From contig UESW01005070.1 of the NCBI GenBank assembly GCA_900491605.1, positions 187,347 to 251,346 on the forward strand: DNA of 64,000 nt, read 5' to 3'. The translations under genes and the position numbers were made by a program. Positions 10,750 to 20,721 of the stretch are shown here, piece by piece (position 1 is the first letter of the stretch; the number at the start of each line of letters is the position of its first letter). Source of the stretch: Calamus simplicifolius. Lineage: Eukaryota; Streptophyta; Magnoliopsida; Arecales; Arecaceae. A model generated the notes under the pieces. That model was not told the origin of the DNA. It worked only from the letters and a program-made list of their open reading frames with translations, and did no database searches.

Positions 10750-10783
<34 letters not shown>

Positions 10784-10986
10784 GACCTGCCCTTCTCCTA
10801 ATTTGTCAACGTTGAGAAATTTTTAACAAGTAACCACAAGATTGTGTTCGTGAAATTAGATTACTGGCCGATTCTAGCATTGAGCGTCGTTCCAAAGGCA
10901 TTGGAAAATGATATTCCAAAGTACCACCACAAAAAGCTAAGCAAAATTTTTTTGAGATAAATTACGTAGAGTAATTTCATTTGTAC
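10101..10986. other. AT-rich spacer with simple repeats
   Basis: No gene was seen. There is a (GA)n run with a following A run at about 10,361-10,399, and a long T run at about 10,749-10,782 that could be the tail of an old minus-strand retroposon, but no element body was recognised beside it. Confidence 0.6.
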
Positions 10987-11005
10987 AGCTTGCACGAATC
11001 TTTTT
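10987..11005. other. Target-site duplication, left copy, of the LINE
   Basis: AGCTTGCACGAATCTTTTT here matches AGCTTCACCGAATCTTTTT at 15,270-15,288 except for a 3 base difference. The pair brackets the LINE, whose poly(A) tail (T run on the plus strand) begins in this copy. Confidence 0.7.
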
Positions 11006-11160
11006 TTTTTTTTTTTTTTTTGTACAAACGGACTATCACACCAATTTAGGTTGAGTCAAGCCCGATATATCAGAGTACAAAATTTGAAAAAGCACATACG
11101 GCACGGATCTTCCGGCACCCAATACCACGGTCCAGAGTGATGGGTGACTCGGGAAGCAAC

Positions 11161-12260
11161 CTAGTCAGCTGCAGAATTAGCTTTCCGGTAAATGTGCCGA
11201 ATCTGGACAATATCAGCCTGATGAATCATAGACCGAATGTTGCATATCATAGGGTTAATGAGAAAAGGGACGCCCACTTTCTGTCGGAGCCAGCGAACCA
11301 CAGTGATAGAGTCGCCCTCAATGACAAGCCGATGAATGCCTAAGCTGCGTATGGCGTGAGAAATGCCAGCCCACGCAGCATACAACTCAGTAGCCGGCAC
11401 AGAAATGTCAAGGAGTCCAAATCCGTCAGCCGCCATCAAAGATCCATCATGTCCACGGATCACAAAAGCCGAACCCGCCAAACGACCACGAACACTGCCA
11501 TCAAAATTGACTTTGATAAGCCCAAGTGGAGGGGATTCTCAAGAAATGAATACGTACGCTGGTGCGTTGCAGGGGCAGCAGGAGAATCCTAGAAGCTAGG
11601 GCTATCAGAGTCAAGGCCAGACTGATGGAGTAAATACTCAGCAGAGAGGGACCTAGTTGTCCTGATAATCCTATGAGGAGGATCAATAGCATCAGAGAAA
11701 ATATGATGATTTCGAGACAACCAGAGCTGATAAGCAATATAAGCAGCCAAGGAACTGGACCGACCGAAGTCCCTTGTCATATCCCATTGAATCATCGTCG
11801 GAAAGGAGGTGGATCACTGAATACTACTCTCATTCCATTGGCAATAACCCACAAGCTGCCAAACCGATCTCGCTCTACCATAGGTAAAGATAGCATGGTC
11901 AGAAGTCTCCTCCACAGTACCACATAACGGGCACATTGGAAGGATCGCCATGCCTCTCCTAGATAGCAGGGAACAAGTAGGAAAATGGTCCCAAGCCATC
12001 TTCCAGATGAAAAGGTGTACTCTAGGGTGAATGGGAAGCCTCCATATCTAAGAACCATCCAGCGAATGCCCCGTCTGAGATCTGTAGTCCCGCATAAGAT
12101 CCCTAATCGGCGCACGGGAAAAACAAGACCTCCTCCATAATCTAATGTCTGATGTGTGATCCGAAAGACGAGGGATGGAGAGGATGTGGTGGTAGAGCTC
12201 AGCACCAAACAAAGAGGCAACAAGGGAAGTATTCCAGGCATTGTGATCCTGAACAATAAG
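11161..12260 (-). pseudogene. LINE ORF2 C-terminus: zf-RVT and RNase H
   Basis: At about 11,900-11,960 (minus) a frame reads CPLCGTVEETSDHAIF, the Cys-Cys-His signature of the zf-RVT domain. At 11,481-11,161 a frame reads GSAFVIRGHDGSL, then ATELYAAWAGISHA and VIEGDSITVV, matching the plant RNase H domain of LINEs with its Glu and second Asp. The first Asp would lie just upstream in a DGSVRG segment. Frameshifts separate the two domains. Confidence 0.8.
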
Positions 12261-12369
12261 GTCAGAGACGCTCATATCAAAAGGGATGTCAGAGCTGACA
12301 AATGTGAGCTATCGAATCAAAGGGAGATCAGCCAACCAAGCATCCCTAAGGGCATCAACTGAAGCACCA

Positions 12370-14054
12370 TCACCAATCATCCACGATGCGAGAAAGAACA
12401 GCGAGCGTAACGACACACCTCTTTCCAAAAGAAAGAGTAGCTATGGGCAGGCTGGGGATGTCTATGGGAGGACCAATCACATACTTTGCTCGCATGAACA
12501 AACTCCACAAACAATCAGGATCCAGTAGGAATCTCGTTGCATGCTGAGCAATCAGCGCTTCTCTTCTCGCAACGAGGGATTGAATCCCAAGCCCCCCTCT
12601 GAGATAGGCATACACATAGAGTCCCAATCCAGGAGGTGAATCCCATGCCCATCCTGCATAGAGCCCCAAAGAAAGTCTCTGAATCATCTCTCATCCTTCT
12701 CAAGCAAGTCACCGGAATGGCTGCATTAGAAAGCATATAGAGAGGAAGAGCAGTGAGCATAGATCTGATGAGGGTGAGCCTAGCCATCATGGATAATCTA
12801 GAGACTTGCCATCCATCTAGTCGATCACGAACACAGTGCTCTAGATCACTAAAGTCGGAGCAGCGTGGCCGCCTTCCCGTAAGAGGGACTCCCAGATAAG
12901 AGAGGCAATCAGCTTGAGCAAATATACCCAATATATGCATGATGGACTCCCGAGTAGACCTTTTAGTATTTGGACTAAAAGTGATCATGGACTTAGCAGT
13001 GTTAACTTTCTGGCCAGATGCCCTGCAGTAAGACTGGAGCACTGAAGCAAAAACAGAAGCATTACTGGTAGTGGCCCTCCCTAACAGGATGCAATCATCA
13101 GCAAACAACAGATGAGATAACGAGGGCCCATGAGATCCTGCACTATAAGGAATAAGAAAAGAATCTAGCTGGGCCTGATGAAAAGCTCTAGACAAAGCAT
13201 CAGCAGTGAGAATAAATAAGAAGGGCAAGAGAGGACATCCCTGCCGAAGACCCACCGTGGAATAGAAATAGTTCGTTCGCCCGCCATTAATAATAATAGA
13301 GAAAGACAGTCGATAGACACAAGCCTTGATCCATGCAATAAAAAGCTTATCAAACCCAAACTCCTGAAGAGAGCTGATAAGAAAATCCCAGCACACCTTA
13401 TCGTAAGCTCTCTCCATATCGAGCTTGACAGCCATCAGACACTGGCGAGTAGGGGCTCTATGAATATCATGCATAACCTCCTAAGCTAGAAGAACATTAT
13501 TAGATATACACCGACCAGCCAGGAAAGCGCCCTGCTCAAGAGAGATAAGGCGAGGAACCACCAATCTCAGACGAGAAACCAAAAGATGAGTGCAGACCTT
13601 ATAAAGGGTAGTACAGAGGCTAATAGGCTTGAAGTGGTACGGCCTAGATGCATCAATGCGTTTCGGCACCAGAGTAATAAGAGTCCTATTCCAATCGGAA
13701 GGGATAGCTCTGGTCCTAAAACAAGCTGAATTGCCTTCTCCACATCCTGGCGCACAATAGCCTAGTAATGCCGAAAGAAGAATGGAGGGAAACCATCCGG
13801 CCCCGGGGCCTTATCCGAGCCGAGATTCCAGAGGGCCAACCGGATCTCCTCAGAAGTAATCGATCTAGTAAGACCATCATTCTCTGCAACAGTAACCTTA
13901 AGGGAAGATGGCACAGGAACCACAGCATAACCATCCCCAGAAAGCTCAGTCCATCTAGAGTAGTAGAAATGAAATAGCAGATCCCTAATACCCTGAGTAG
14001 ACTACTAGACATTCCCCCCAACATCAATAAGCCGTCGGATCCGATTCGCCGCAC
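12370..14054 (-). pseudogene. LINE ORF2, reverse transcriptase part
   Basis: The main frame (13,474-12,515) contains KLDMERAYDKVCWDFL, the motif GLRQGCPLLPFLFI, and the active-site block HLLFADDCILLG near 13,090-13,110, followed by SYLGVPLTGRRPRCSDF, all standard LINE reverse transcriptase landmarks. Upstream pieces in other frames (13,755-13,481) carry HFKPISLCTTLYKV and LEQGAFLAGRCISNN. The catalytic FADD is intact but frameshifts before and after it and a stop near 13,480 break the frame. Confidence 0.9.
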
Positions 14055-14109
14055 GATGCTTTAAGGTGATCTGATAGAAAAATCTGGTATTCTGATCACC
14101 TTCCTTGAT

Positions 14110-15157
14110 CTACTGAATCCAGGATCTTTGCCTCCAAAAGGTCTCCTGCTGATGAAGAAGGGAGTGGTGGCGGGCAAGACTGGAGCGAAGAGAGGAAAGG
14201 TCAGAATCATGAAGATAGCCAAGCCGATCTTCCTTGGCTTGAAGAGAATCAATAACAAACTCCACCTCCTCAACTTGCCTAAAAATGTCACCAACCTCCT
14301 CCCTATTCCATATGGTAAGTCTACGCCTAACAAGCTCCAGATGCCAAGACAGATGATAAGTGGCATTACCTCTGACAGGAAGGCACCACACCTGAGAAAT
14401 TAGGGACCTGGCTGCAGAGTAAAAAGTCCAAAATTTCTCAAATTTAAACTGACCCCTATGCTGAACATCCATGTCAGTAGTGATAAGAATAGGGCAGTGA
14501 TCAGAGGCAATCCTGGACAGATGTAAAATAGTGGTAGAGGGAAAGAGCTGAAGCCATTTAGCAGTAGCCAAAGCTCTATCCAATCTTTCCCACACTCTAG
14601 CAGAACCCTGACGGTTGTTACACCAAGTGAACTGCGCTCCCTGGAAACCCAAGTCCAAAAGATTAGCAGGAGGCAATAAAGGAGCGGAATTCGGAAATGC
14701 CCGAAGATTCGACAAACCGCCTACCACCTCTCTTTTCATTGGCACCCACAATACAATTAAAATCCCCAGCAACCAGGGAAGGAATACCTTGGGACAGAAG
14801 GGACAAAACCTCAGCCAAAGAACACGGCGAACTCAAAATCTGTACTCACATAAATACCAGACGAAGCCAGGGGGCCGACATTCCTTCAGTAATGACCAGA
14901 GCAACCTGCTGCCCACAATGGTGAAAGCCCTTCACTCTAATATTAGCAGATCACCATAAGGCCAGGATACCTCCAGAAAGTCCATCTGACTCAATAGCAT
15001 AAGAAGACCACGATCTAGATATCTGACGCCTAACAGAAGCCAGGCTCTGACCAGACAAGTGAGTCTCCAACAATACACATATATCACATTTATGAAGCTG
15101 CATAAGCCTCCCAAACGAGGAGCGAAATGAAGGTTTCAAAGCTCCTCTCACATTCAT
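14110..15157 (-). pseudogene. LINE ORF2, endonuclease part
   Basis: The N-terminal frame contains NVRGALKPSFRSSF followed by CDICVLLETHLSG, the usual plant LINE endonuclease start (a GA...F motif, then LLETHL with the catalytic Glu). A stop at the position where family members usually have Trp precedes NVRG. A later frame (14,772-14,110) contains LDLGFQGAQFTWCNNRQGSARVWERLDRAL and SDHCPILI, the C-terminal endonuclease motifs with the catalytic SDH. At least one frameshift separates the two halves. Confidence 0.85.
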
Positions 15158-15269
15158 ATAATAATCTTCATTTAAATGGGGGGGCCACCCGATCCCCTAT
15201 CATCTCAATATCAGGAGGACCACTATCAAGAGGGCCACCAACCGGGGTCCCCTGATCCTGACTATCCAT

Positions 15270-15288
15270 AGCTTCACCGAATCTTTTT
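15270..15288. other. Target-site duplication, right copy, of the LINE
   Basis: AGCTTCACCGAATCTTTTT, matching 10,987-11,005. It fixes the 5' end of the LINE insertion at 15,269. Confidence 0.7.
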
Positions 15289-15476
15289 AAGTTAGCATGC
15301 TATTCTAATGCAACGATTGAGGTCGAATTAAAATAATGAACAACAATCCACCACTCGAGTTTAGGGCCTCCCATTTATTGAAAATAAGTGAATTTAAGAG
15401 ATTTTTTAAGAATTTAAGAACGACTTGAAAATAACTTGGCGTTCCACTAGTGCACCACCATTAATCAGGCATATGC

Positions 15477-16246
15477 GAAATTCTATTTGGCCCGCATTAT
15501 TTGCTAAGGAGGGCCCCCCGCCACTTAAAAAAAATAACGTATTTGTCCCTAAAATATTTGGACCAAAATAGCCCTATTTGCTCAGTAGCCCCCCAAGCTC
15601 AAAAACCCTCCTCCCCTGCGCCAGCCCCTCTCCCCTCCCGCTGTCTCTGATTTCCTCCTCCCTCCTCCAGATCAATCCGACCATTTAAAGCTTGATTGAA
15701 GTGATTTCAACCTATAATCGAGCAATGGACAAGCAACTAGCAATTTGAAATGTTCTATGGTCGCAAAGGTTGGCTTATATCCCCATCTTCGATTTTTTTT
15801 TCCCGGTTCGTGAGTTGTTCGGCCTTGTATGGCTAAATAGGTCAAATCTGTTCGGCCACAAGGTCGAACTGAGTCAACATGTTCGACCCTGGTTGGCCGA
15901 ACAGGAGGAATTTGTTCGGCCACACAGGGCCAAATAGAAGAATTTCTCTGTTCGGCCCAATGTTTGGCCTGCTGGGCCGAACAAATTAGTTCTGTTCGGC
16001 CTGCTGGGCCGAATAGAATTAGTTATGTTCGGCCTAACAGAGAGTCTCTGTTAGGCCCTGGTTGGCCGAACAGAGACTCGGCCAAATATAGAGCGAGGGG
16101 GATGGGGGGTAAAGAGGGGAAGGGGTAGTTTAGGAATTTTATAAATTTAGGGGGGCTACTGAGTAAAATAGGGGGCTACTAAGTAAAAAAAAAAAAAAAA
16201 AATGGGGGGCTCCTTAGCAAAAACTACGGGTCAAATAGAATTTCTC
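15477..16246. mobile_element. Mutator-like fold-back DNA element (MITE)
   Basis: The left end GAAATTCTATTTGGCCCGCA...TTTGCTAAGGAG matches the inverted right end GAGAAATTCTATTTGACCCG...TTTGCTAAGGAG, giving ~40 base terminal inverted repeats with a few mismatches. The subterminal strings agccccccaagc and ggggggctactgagtaaaatag are also in inverse orientation. The flanks ggcatatgc (15,468-15,476) and ggtatatgc (16,247-16,255) form a 9 base duplication with one mismatch, the length made by Mutator-like transposases. It is 770 bases long and has no transposase, so it is non-autonomous. Confidence 0.75.
15811..16095. repeat. Palindromic GTTCGGCC / GGCCGAAC cluster
   Basis: Inside the MITE, GTTCGGCC occurs repeatedly on the plus strand and is interleaved with its complement GGCCGAAC/GGCCGAAT, as in gttcggcctgctgggccgaa at about 15,997. 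Each pair can form a short hairpin, so the block is a chain of small inverted repeats. Confidence 0.8.
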
Positions 16247-16255
16247 GGTATATGC

Positions 16256-17547
16256 CCGTCTGATGTACGAGTACTACTGTGATCAATAAAAAAATAAAAA
16301 TAAATTTATATATTTCAATTTTATATGATTAAATTCAAATTATAAAATTTTTAATTTTAGATTTAAATTTAAAAAATATGATAATAGAATGTATATATAT
16401 TAGAATAATTATTTTTAAATTAGTAAAAATAAATTGATTTAAAACTATGGATAAAAATAATTAAAATATTTTATTTTTTAAAATATAATTAAAATGAAAT
16501 ATTTTTTTATTATAAAAATGCGATTATTATAAAATTTGTTATCATAATTTTGAAAAAGCTTTTCAAAAATTGGATAAGGATAAAAATGCAGCCAGGCGCC
16601 GGTGGCTTATTCAAGTGCCCCCTTGAATAATCTTTTGATTTTGCGGTTAAATAATATTCAGTAAAATAAAAAATATAATTTTATATATTTTTTAAAATTA
16701 TATTAAATTTAATTATAATTTTTTATTTTTAAATTTAAAATAAAATATATGTATTAGATTAAATTATTTTTAAATTTTATATAAAAAAAGCCATGAGTTC
16801 AAATTTAAAAGAAAAATTATCGCTCATTATAAAATAAAAGTAAAAAAGTTATAAAATGAAAGAACAAGAATAAAAAAGCTACGTTGTAAAATGAAAATAA
16901 AAAATGATGAAAAGAGAAAAAAACCAAATGTTCATTATAAATGAAAGTAAAAAATAAAAAAAATTATAAAAGAAAAAAAATAAAAAAGCTAAACATTTGT
17001 TATAAAATGAAAAAAAAGAGAAAACATTAGGTATAAAATGGAAGTAAAAAAGGAAAATATAAAAAATAAAATAGAAGCAAAAAAAGAAGTTAAAAAATAA
17101 AAAATAAAAATCAAACTTTCATTATAAAATGAAAGCGAATAAATGAGAAGAAAAAAATAAATATACAAATTTAGTCTATTATAATGCCATTGTACCAATT
17201 TAAATTAGAAAAAACTTTATAAAGAAGGATCATTTCAGTTCAAAAAAACTTGTGTTAAATGTCATTTGAGGGCAAACTTCATATTATATCAGTTAGACGT
17301 TCAACCGTAATATATGGCGGGCTATGCTCGATCACCTGCCGTCGATCATCCACTTCGGTCACCCTACCGTTAACTAGTAGGGCCCATCCAACAGTGTAGA
17401 TAGGCGGTAGGTCCACCTATTTCAACGTTCCAAGAATTGGAGACGATCCGATTCCGAGCGCATGCAACGATAAATAGAGCTGCTTAATCAACTCGCTCCT
17501 CCAGCATTGCGGGGGTGTCGCTCGAGGCGCGCGAGAGAGGCGAAGCG
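16256..17547. other. AT-rich intergenic region
   Basis: No gene was seen. The segment 16,270-17,220 is very AT-rich with purine-rich A/G tracts such as aaaatgaaagtaaaaaa repeated irregularly at 16,800-17,140. From about 17,280 the composition becomes balanced and then GC-rich, as expected upstream of a plant first exon. Confidence 0.6.
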
Positions 17548-19038
17548 ATGAACCCTCCTTCCGGTCTCCCCGGGCGTCGGCCGCGGAGGAGCCATCGCTC
17601 CGATCGCCTCGCCACGAGGCGGGTCGTTCTCGTCGAGGACCGCGTGAGAGCTCTCGGCGCGTTCGTTCTCCACCACCTCCTGAATCGCGCCCCGGGGATG
17701 CGCTCTTTCTCGCCCTTCTTCCACTACAATCGCGTTCCGAAGAAGCTGGTAAGCAAAGATCCCAAACCACAACCCTAATTTTTACGTTCGTTCTCCTCAT
17801 CGTTTTCTCAAACGTCGATTGCTCTTCTTCTTCTTTTTCTCTTCTTGTGTCGCTTTCTTGCATTACTGTTCTTGCATTCGCTCATGATCCGAATGATAGT
17901 AATATTGAAGTCGCTGGGATCGGCTGGATGGGGGGATATTTTCCTCGTATTGGATGGATAAGTTCGTTCATGATTCAACCTTGCTCCCTGGACAAAACGG
18001 TACGTTAACTTCGAATACCGAAGGATATCAAGATCAATATTTATCTGCACAGAAGGTAATTAACAGATATATGATTAGATCAGGCACTGATTCATATCAA
18101 GATGGATCCTTCGGTATTCGAAGTTAACGTACCGTTTTGTCCAGGGAGCAAGGTTGAATCATGAACGAACTTATCCATCCAATACGAGGAAAATATCCCC
18201 CCATCCAGCCGATCCCAGCGACTTCAATATTACTACGTTGTGAAGTTGTTTGTTAGGATCAATGGGGTGGGTCATTTTTTACCTTTTCTCAATGGGAAGA
18301 GAAATCAAGATTCAGTTTCCTTTTCACTGGTCAAAGCCATAGCGTGACTCGGGATTTGCTGGTGGATAACAATATCAGGCATTAGGCCTTTCTTGGACTG
18401 GATTGGGATTAATTTGAAATATTTATGGAAATATAGAAGCGTGTTAGAGGCAGCATTCTATTATTTGAACGTGTAACCGGTTTGAACGACGTGACTGATA
18501 TTTGCGATGATGAATTTAGGACTGGATTGATCAAGAAGGGGAAAATAACATGGAAAACAAAAAGGCCTTTAATTTGTCCGTATTATTGAAGAATTATTTG
18601 CCATATGTTAAATTAACAAATTAGGTACATTCATGTTACCTTTTCTTCTTCACGTGCTTGTCTTTTTGGATAAATGATTCTTGTAGGACTTTGTAACGGT
18701 GTTCCTTTACACGTTTGGGAAGCTCACGTTTGCAATCTAACAAGGTTCACCTAGAAATTGTAAACATGTGGTGCCTTTAGTGTCATTCAAGAGTTATGGA
18801 TTTGAACTCTTGCATTAATATGATGTAAATAACAAGTTGATTAAGTTACCTTATTATTTTGACCTCTGATTTTCTTTCAAACTAACAATCTATTATAAAA
18901 ATTCATTTTTCTTTTAATGATTACTTGATAGTTAAAGAGTATATTCTTATATTTGTTTAGGATTTTATGCTTATTGATGGTGAGAAGGAGAAACGTCATG
19001 GAAAGTTTGAAATTCATAGGATAAACAAGTCATTTTAA
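17548..19038 (+). CDS. Candidate two-exon small gene, function unknown
   Basis: Exon 1 (17,548-17,748) starts at ATG in a GC-rich block and reads 67 codons, ending VPKKL at an AAGCTG|GTAAGC donor. Exon 2 (18,961-19,038) follows a T-rich tract ending TTTAG and reads DFMLIDGEKEKRHGKFEIHR to a TAA in the same phase, for a 92-residue basic protein. I do not recognise it. For it: the composition shift, good splice sites and matching phase. Against it: no family match, the low-complexity N-terminus, and an equally open frame on the opposite strand of exon 1. The intron contains the perfect 130 bp inverted repeat. It may be only part of a larger gene or a decayed one. Confidence 0.3.
17897..18235. 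repeat. Perfect 130 bp inverted repeat (hairpin)
   Basis: The left arm 17,897-18,026 (tagtaatattgaagtcgctg ... cgaataccgaaggat) is the exact reverse complement of the right arm 18,106-18,235; I compared all 130 positions and found no mismatch. The spacer is 79 bases. Matching stops sharply at both ends. No terminal repeat or target duplication is evident, so it is not an obvious MITE. Confidence 0.97.
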
Positions 19039-19521
19039 CCTTTTCAAAACCTTTACAAAGCTACCATCTTGTTTCCTTTGCCTTTCACATCCTATAAGTA
19101 TGTTTTAACGTTACATGCAATTTACATTTGCATAAGCATCGACAGCTTCCCACACTCTCTTTCAGATTAGTAGTTGGTGCCCATGCCAGTTGAATTATGC
19201 TCGTGTCTACATGCATACCATTTGCTGATATCTAACAGTTTTTGCATAATTTTACTTTTTGAGTTGATAACTTTTTTTAAAGCATTTTCATATCTTGATT
19301 TTTCATTCTCTAATGGTTAATGTCTGCTTGTTTGGTGGTTCTTCCCCTTCAGAGATTGTTTCAGAACATTATTAAATTAGTAGCATAAGTAGAACATTCT
19401 ATTTGATTCAGGGTTGCAATCTATCAGTACAAAGGAACAACAATCAACTACACATATTAGGCATGCTTAAGCTAGAATTTCTTGGCGAGTATAAAGCTAG
19501 AGAAAATTTCTGCCAACCATC
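19039..19521. other. AT-rich sequence before the duplication
   Basis: No gene, repeat or element was seen. It ends at the left boundary of the tandem duplication, ccaaccatcaattacttagcc. Confidence 0.5.
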
Positions 19522-19699
19522 AATTACTTAGCCTTTTCTATCTTGTCCTTTGATGCTGTTGATTTTTTATTTTATGAACATCATGATGATAACATTATCC
19601 TGTGATATGACTGAGCTAATTCATCTTTTGACTAAGCTAATGATTCTTGAATTACAGTCCAACTGGGGGAAATGCCATTAAAGGAGGATACATTGAATT

Positions 19700-20030
19700 G
19701 CATAGTATGATTCAGAGGATATAGAAGTTGACAGGTCAAAGGAATACAGCAGAGGCTGCATTACCATCATGATCGATGTCGTCTTCCTTGAGACAGTCGC
19801 CCAAGGTTCTGTAGATTCTGTCTTGGACTTTCTATGCTACTGCATTGCCCTCAGCTCTAAACTGGTTAGAAAAGATGACTTCAAACCTCTCTCCTTTTGG
19901 TAACTCTCACTCCTTTACTGAGTTCTTCTCTTTATTTAACAGGATTGCTTTCTAGTGATTCTAAACCATGAAGATATCTATTGTGGTGAGGAGGCCCCAA
20001 GGCTCGTTTCTAGATGGAGTACCTTGCAGG
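19700..20030 (+). other. Coding-like segments, unassigned (also at 30,200-30,540)
   Basis: Two stretches look exon-like. One (19,706-19,899) reads YDSEDIEVDRSKEYS... to LVRKDDFKPLSF before a GTAACT donor. The other (19,944-20,030) follows ATTTAACAG, reads DCFLVILNHEDIYCGEEAPR and ends at CAG|GTATTG. Their phases do not join directly. In unit 2 the second segment has a stop (TGA) and the first is frameshifted. The opposite strand of the first is also open in unit 2. I cannot name a family; a decayed host exon is one possibility. Confidence 0.2.
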
Positions 20031-20274
20031 TATTGTATTAAAAACAGAATCATTTAGCACTGGTTTAGCTGCTGATTGGCATGGACAAGCATGTTTATTA
20101 TTCTCAATAAAATGGGTTAGTATTTTCTTCAATTTGTCACATCATTGAAGGACAGGCTATTGAACAACTTTTACTGTCTTTTCACCATGTGAGAACTTTA
20201 TTTGTCTATATTAGGAGTCTGTAAAATTCTTAGTACTCTTTGGATTGGAATTGTAAAAACCATTTGAACTGCAA

Positions 20275-20716
20275 ATGTCCAAAAAGGACATCCACATTGT
20301 TGTTCAGAGATGATCAAGATCACCAATACCTTGAGGGTCAAGAACCTTGCTATTACGCAATGAAGATGATAATTAACTGATTCACAATCTCTACATTATG
20401 ATGTAGACAGGCTTAAGGAGCTTGTGCTGCATAATTGACAATAGCCACATGATAAAACCTTCTGGGGCTGCTTGTGACAATGCATGCAATAGCACTTTAT
20501 GGTCTCTATCAACAATAAACTGTCTTCAGGACAAAAAAAAAAAAAAAAATGAAAAATAATGAAGTTTAAGATTATGGAATTGGCATTATCTTCAAACATG
20601 CATATTTTATTTTCAGCTTTTATGAAGTTGATAAGAAGATCAGTATAATTGCCTTCTTATACCTCAGCAAAATAACTCTGGAAGCTTTATATCCAAACAA
20701 ATTTTGCGATGGCTTG
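20275..20716. repeat. ~445 bp low-copy repeat, copy 1 of 4
   Basis: From tgtccaaaaaggacatccac to tttgcgatggcttg the sequence recurs at about 23,188-23,640, 30,779-31,233 and 37,650-38,100. Within a unit the two copies sit either side of the LTR insertion, so a short tandem duplication preceded the large one. The end of the repeat reads GFYEVDKKISIIGFLYLCK and ALYPNKFCDGLQ in one plus frame in the best copy (about 37,985-38,098), which could be a fossil exon. Confidence 0.85.
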
Positions 20717-20721
20717 CAATG

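Larger units (their letters stand above)
11006..15269 (-). mobile_element. L1-type LINE with RNase H, 5'-truncated, decayed
   Basis: A non-LTR retrotransposon on the minus strand. Reading 5' to 3' it has: a short ORF1 C-terminal stub (MDSQDQGTPVGGPL..., 15,269-15,175), an apurinic-type endonuclease (from 15,157), a reverse transcriptase, a zinc-knuckle (zf-RVT) region, a plant-type RNase H (11,481-11,161) and a poly(A) tail at 11,001-11,023. A ~19 base target-site duplication flanks it. The start within ORF1 shows 5' truncation, normal for target-primed reverse transcription. Frameshifts and stops break ORF2 several times, so it cannot be autonomous now. Confidence 0.92.

Noticed and set aside
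10749..10782. Second LINE ending at the T run
   Set aside because: No element body was recognised to its right before the LINE at 11,006; probably a bare homopolymer or an unrecognised old tail.
17488..17863. Minus-strand open frames over the GC-rich block
   Set aside because: The block is stop-poor on both strands; the plus strand has a better splice donor and phase-matched second exon, though the choice is not certain.
17897..18235. Classic MITE or microRNA precursor
   Set aside because: No terminal motif or target duplication was seen, and perfectly paired 130 bp arms are far longer than plant microRNA stems; kept as an unexplained inverted repeat.
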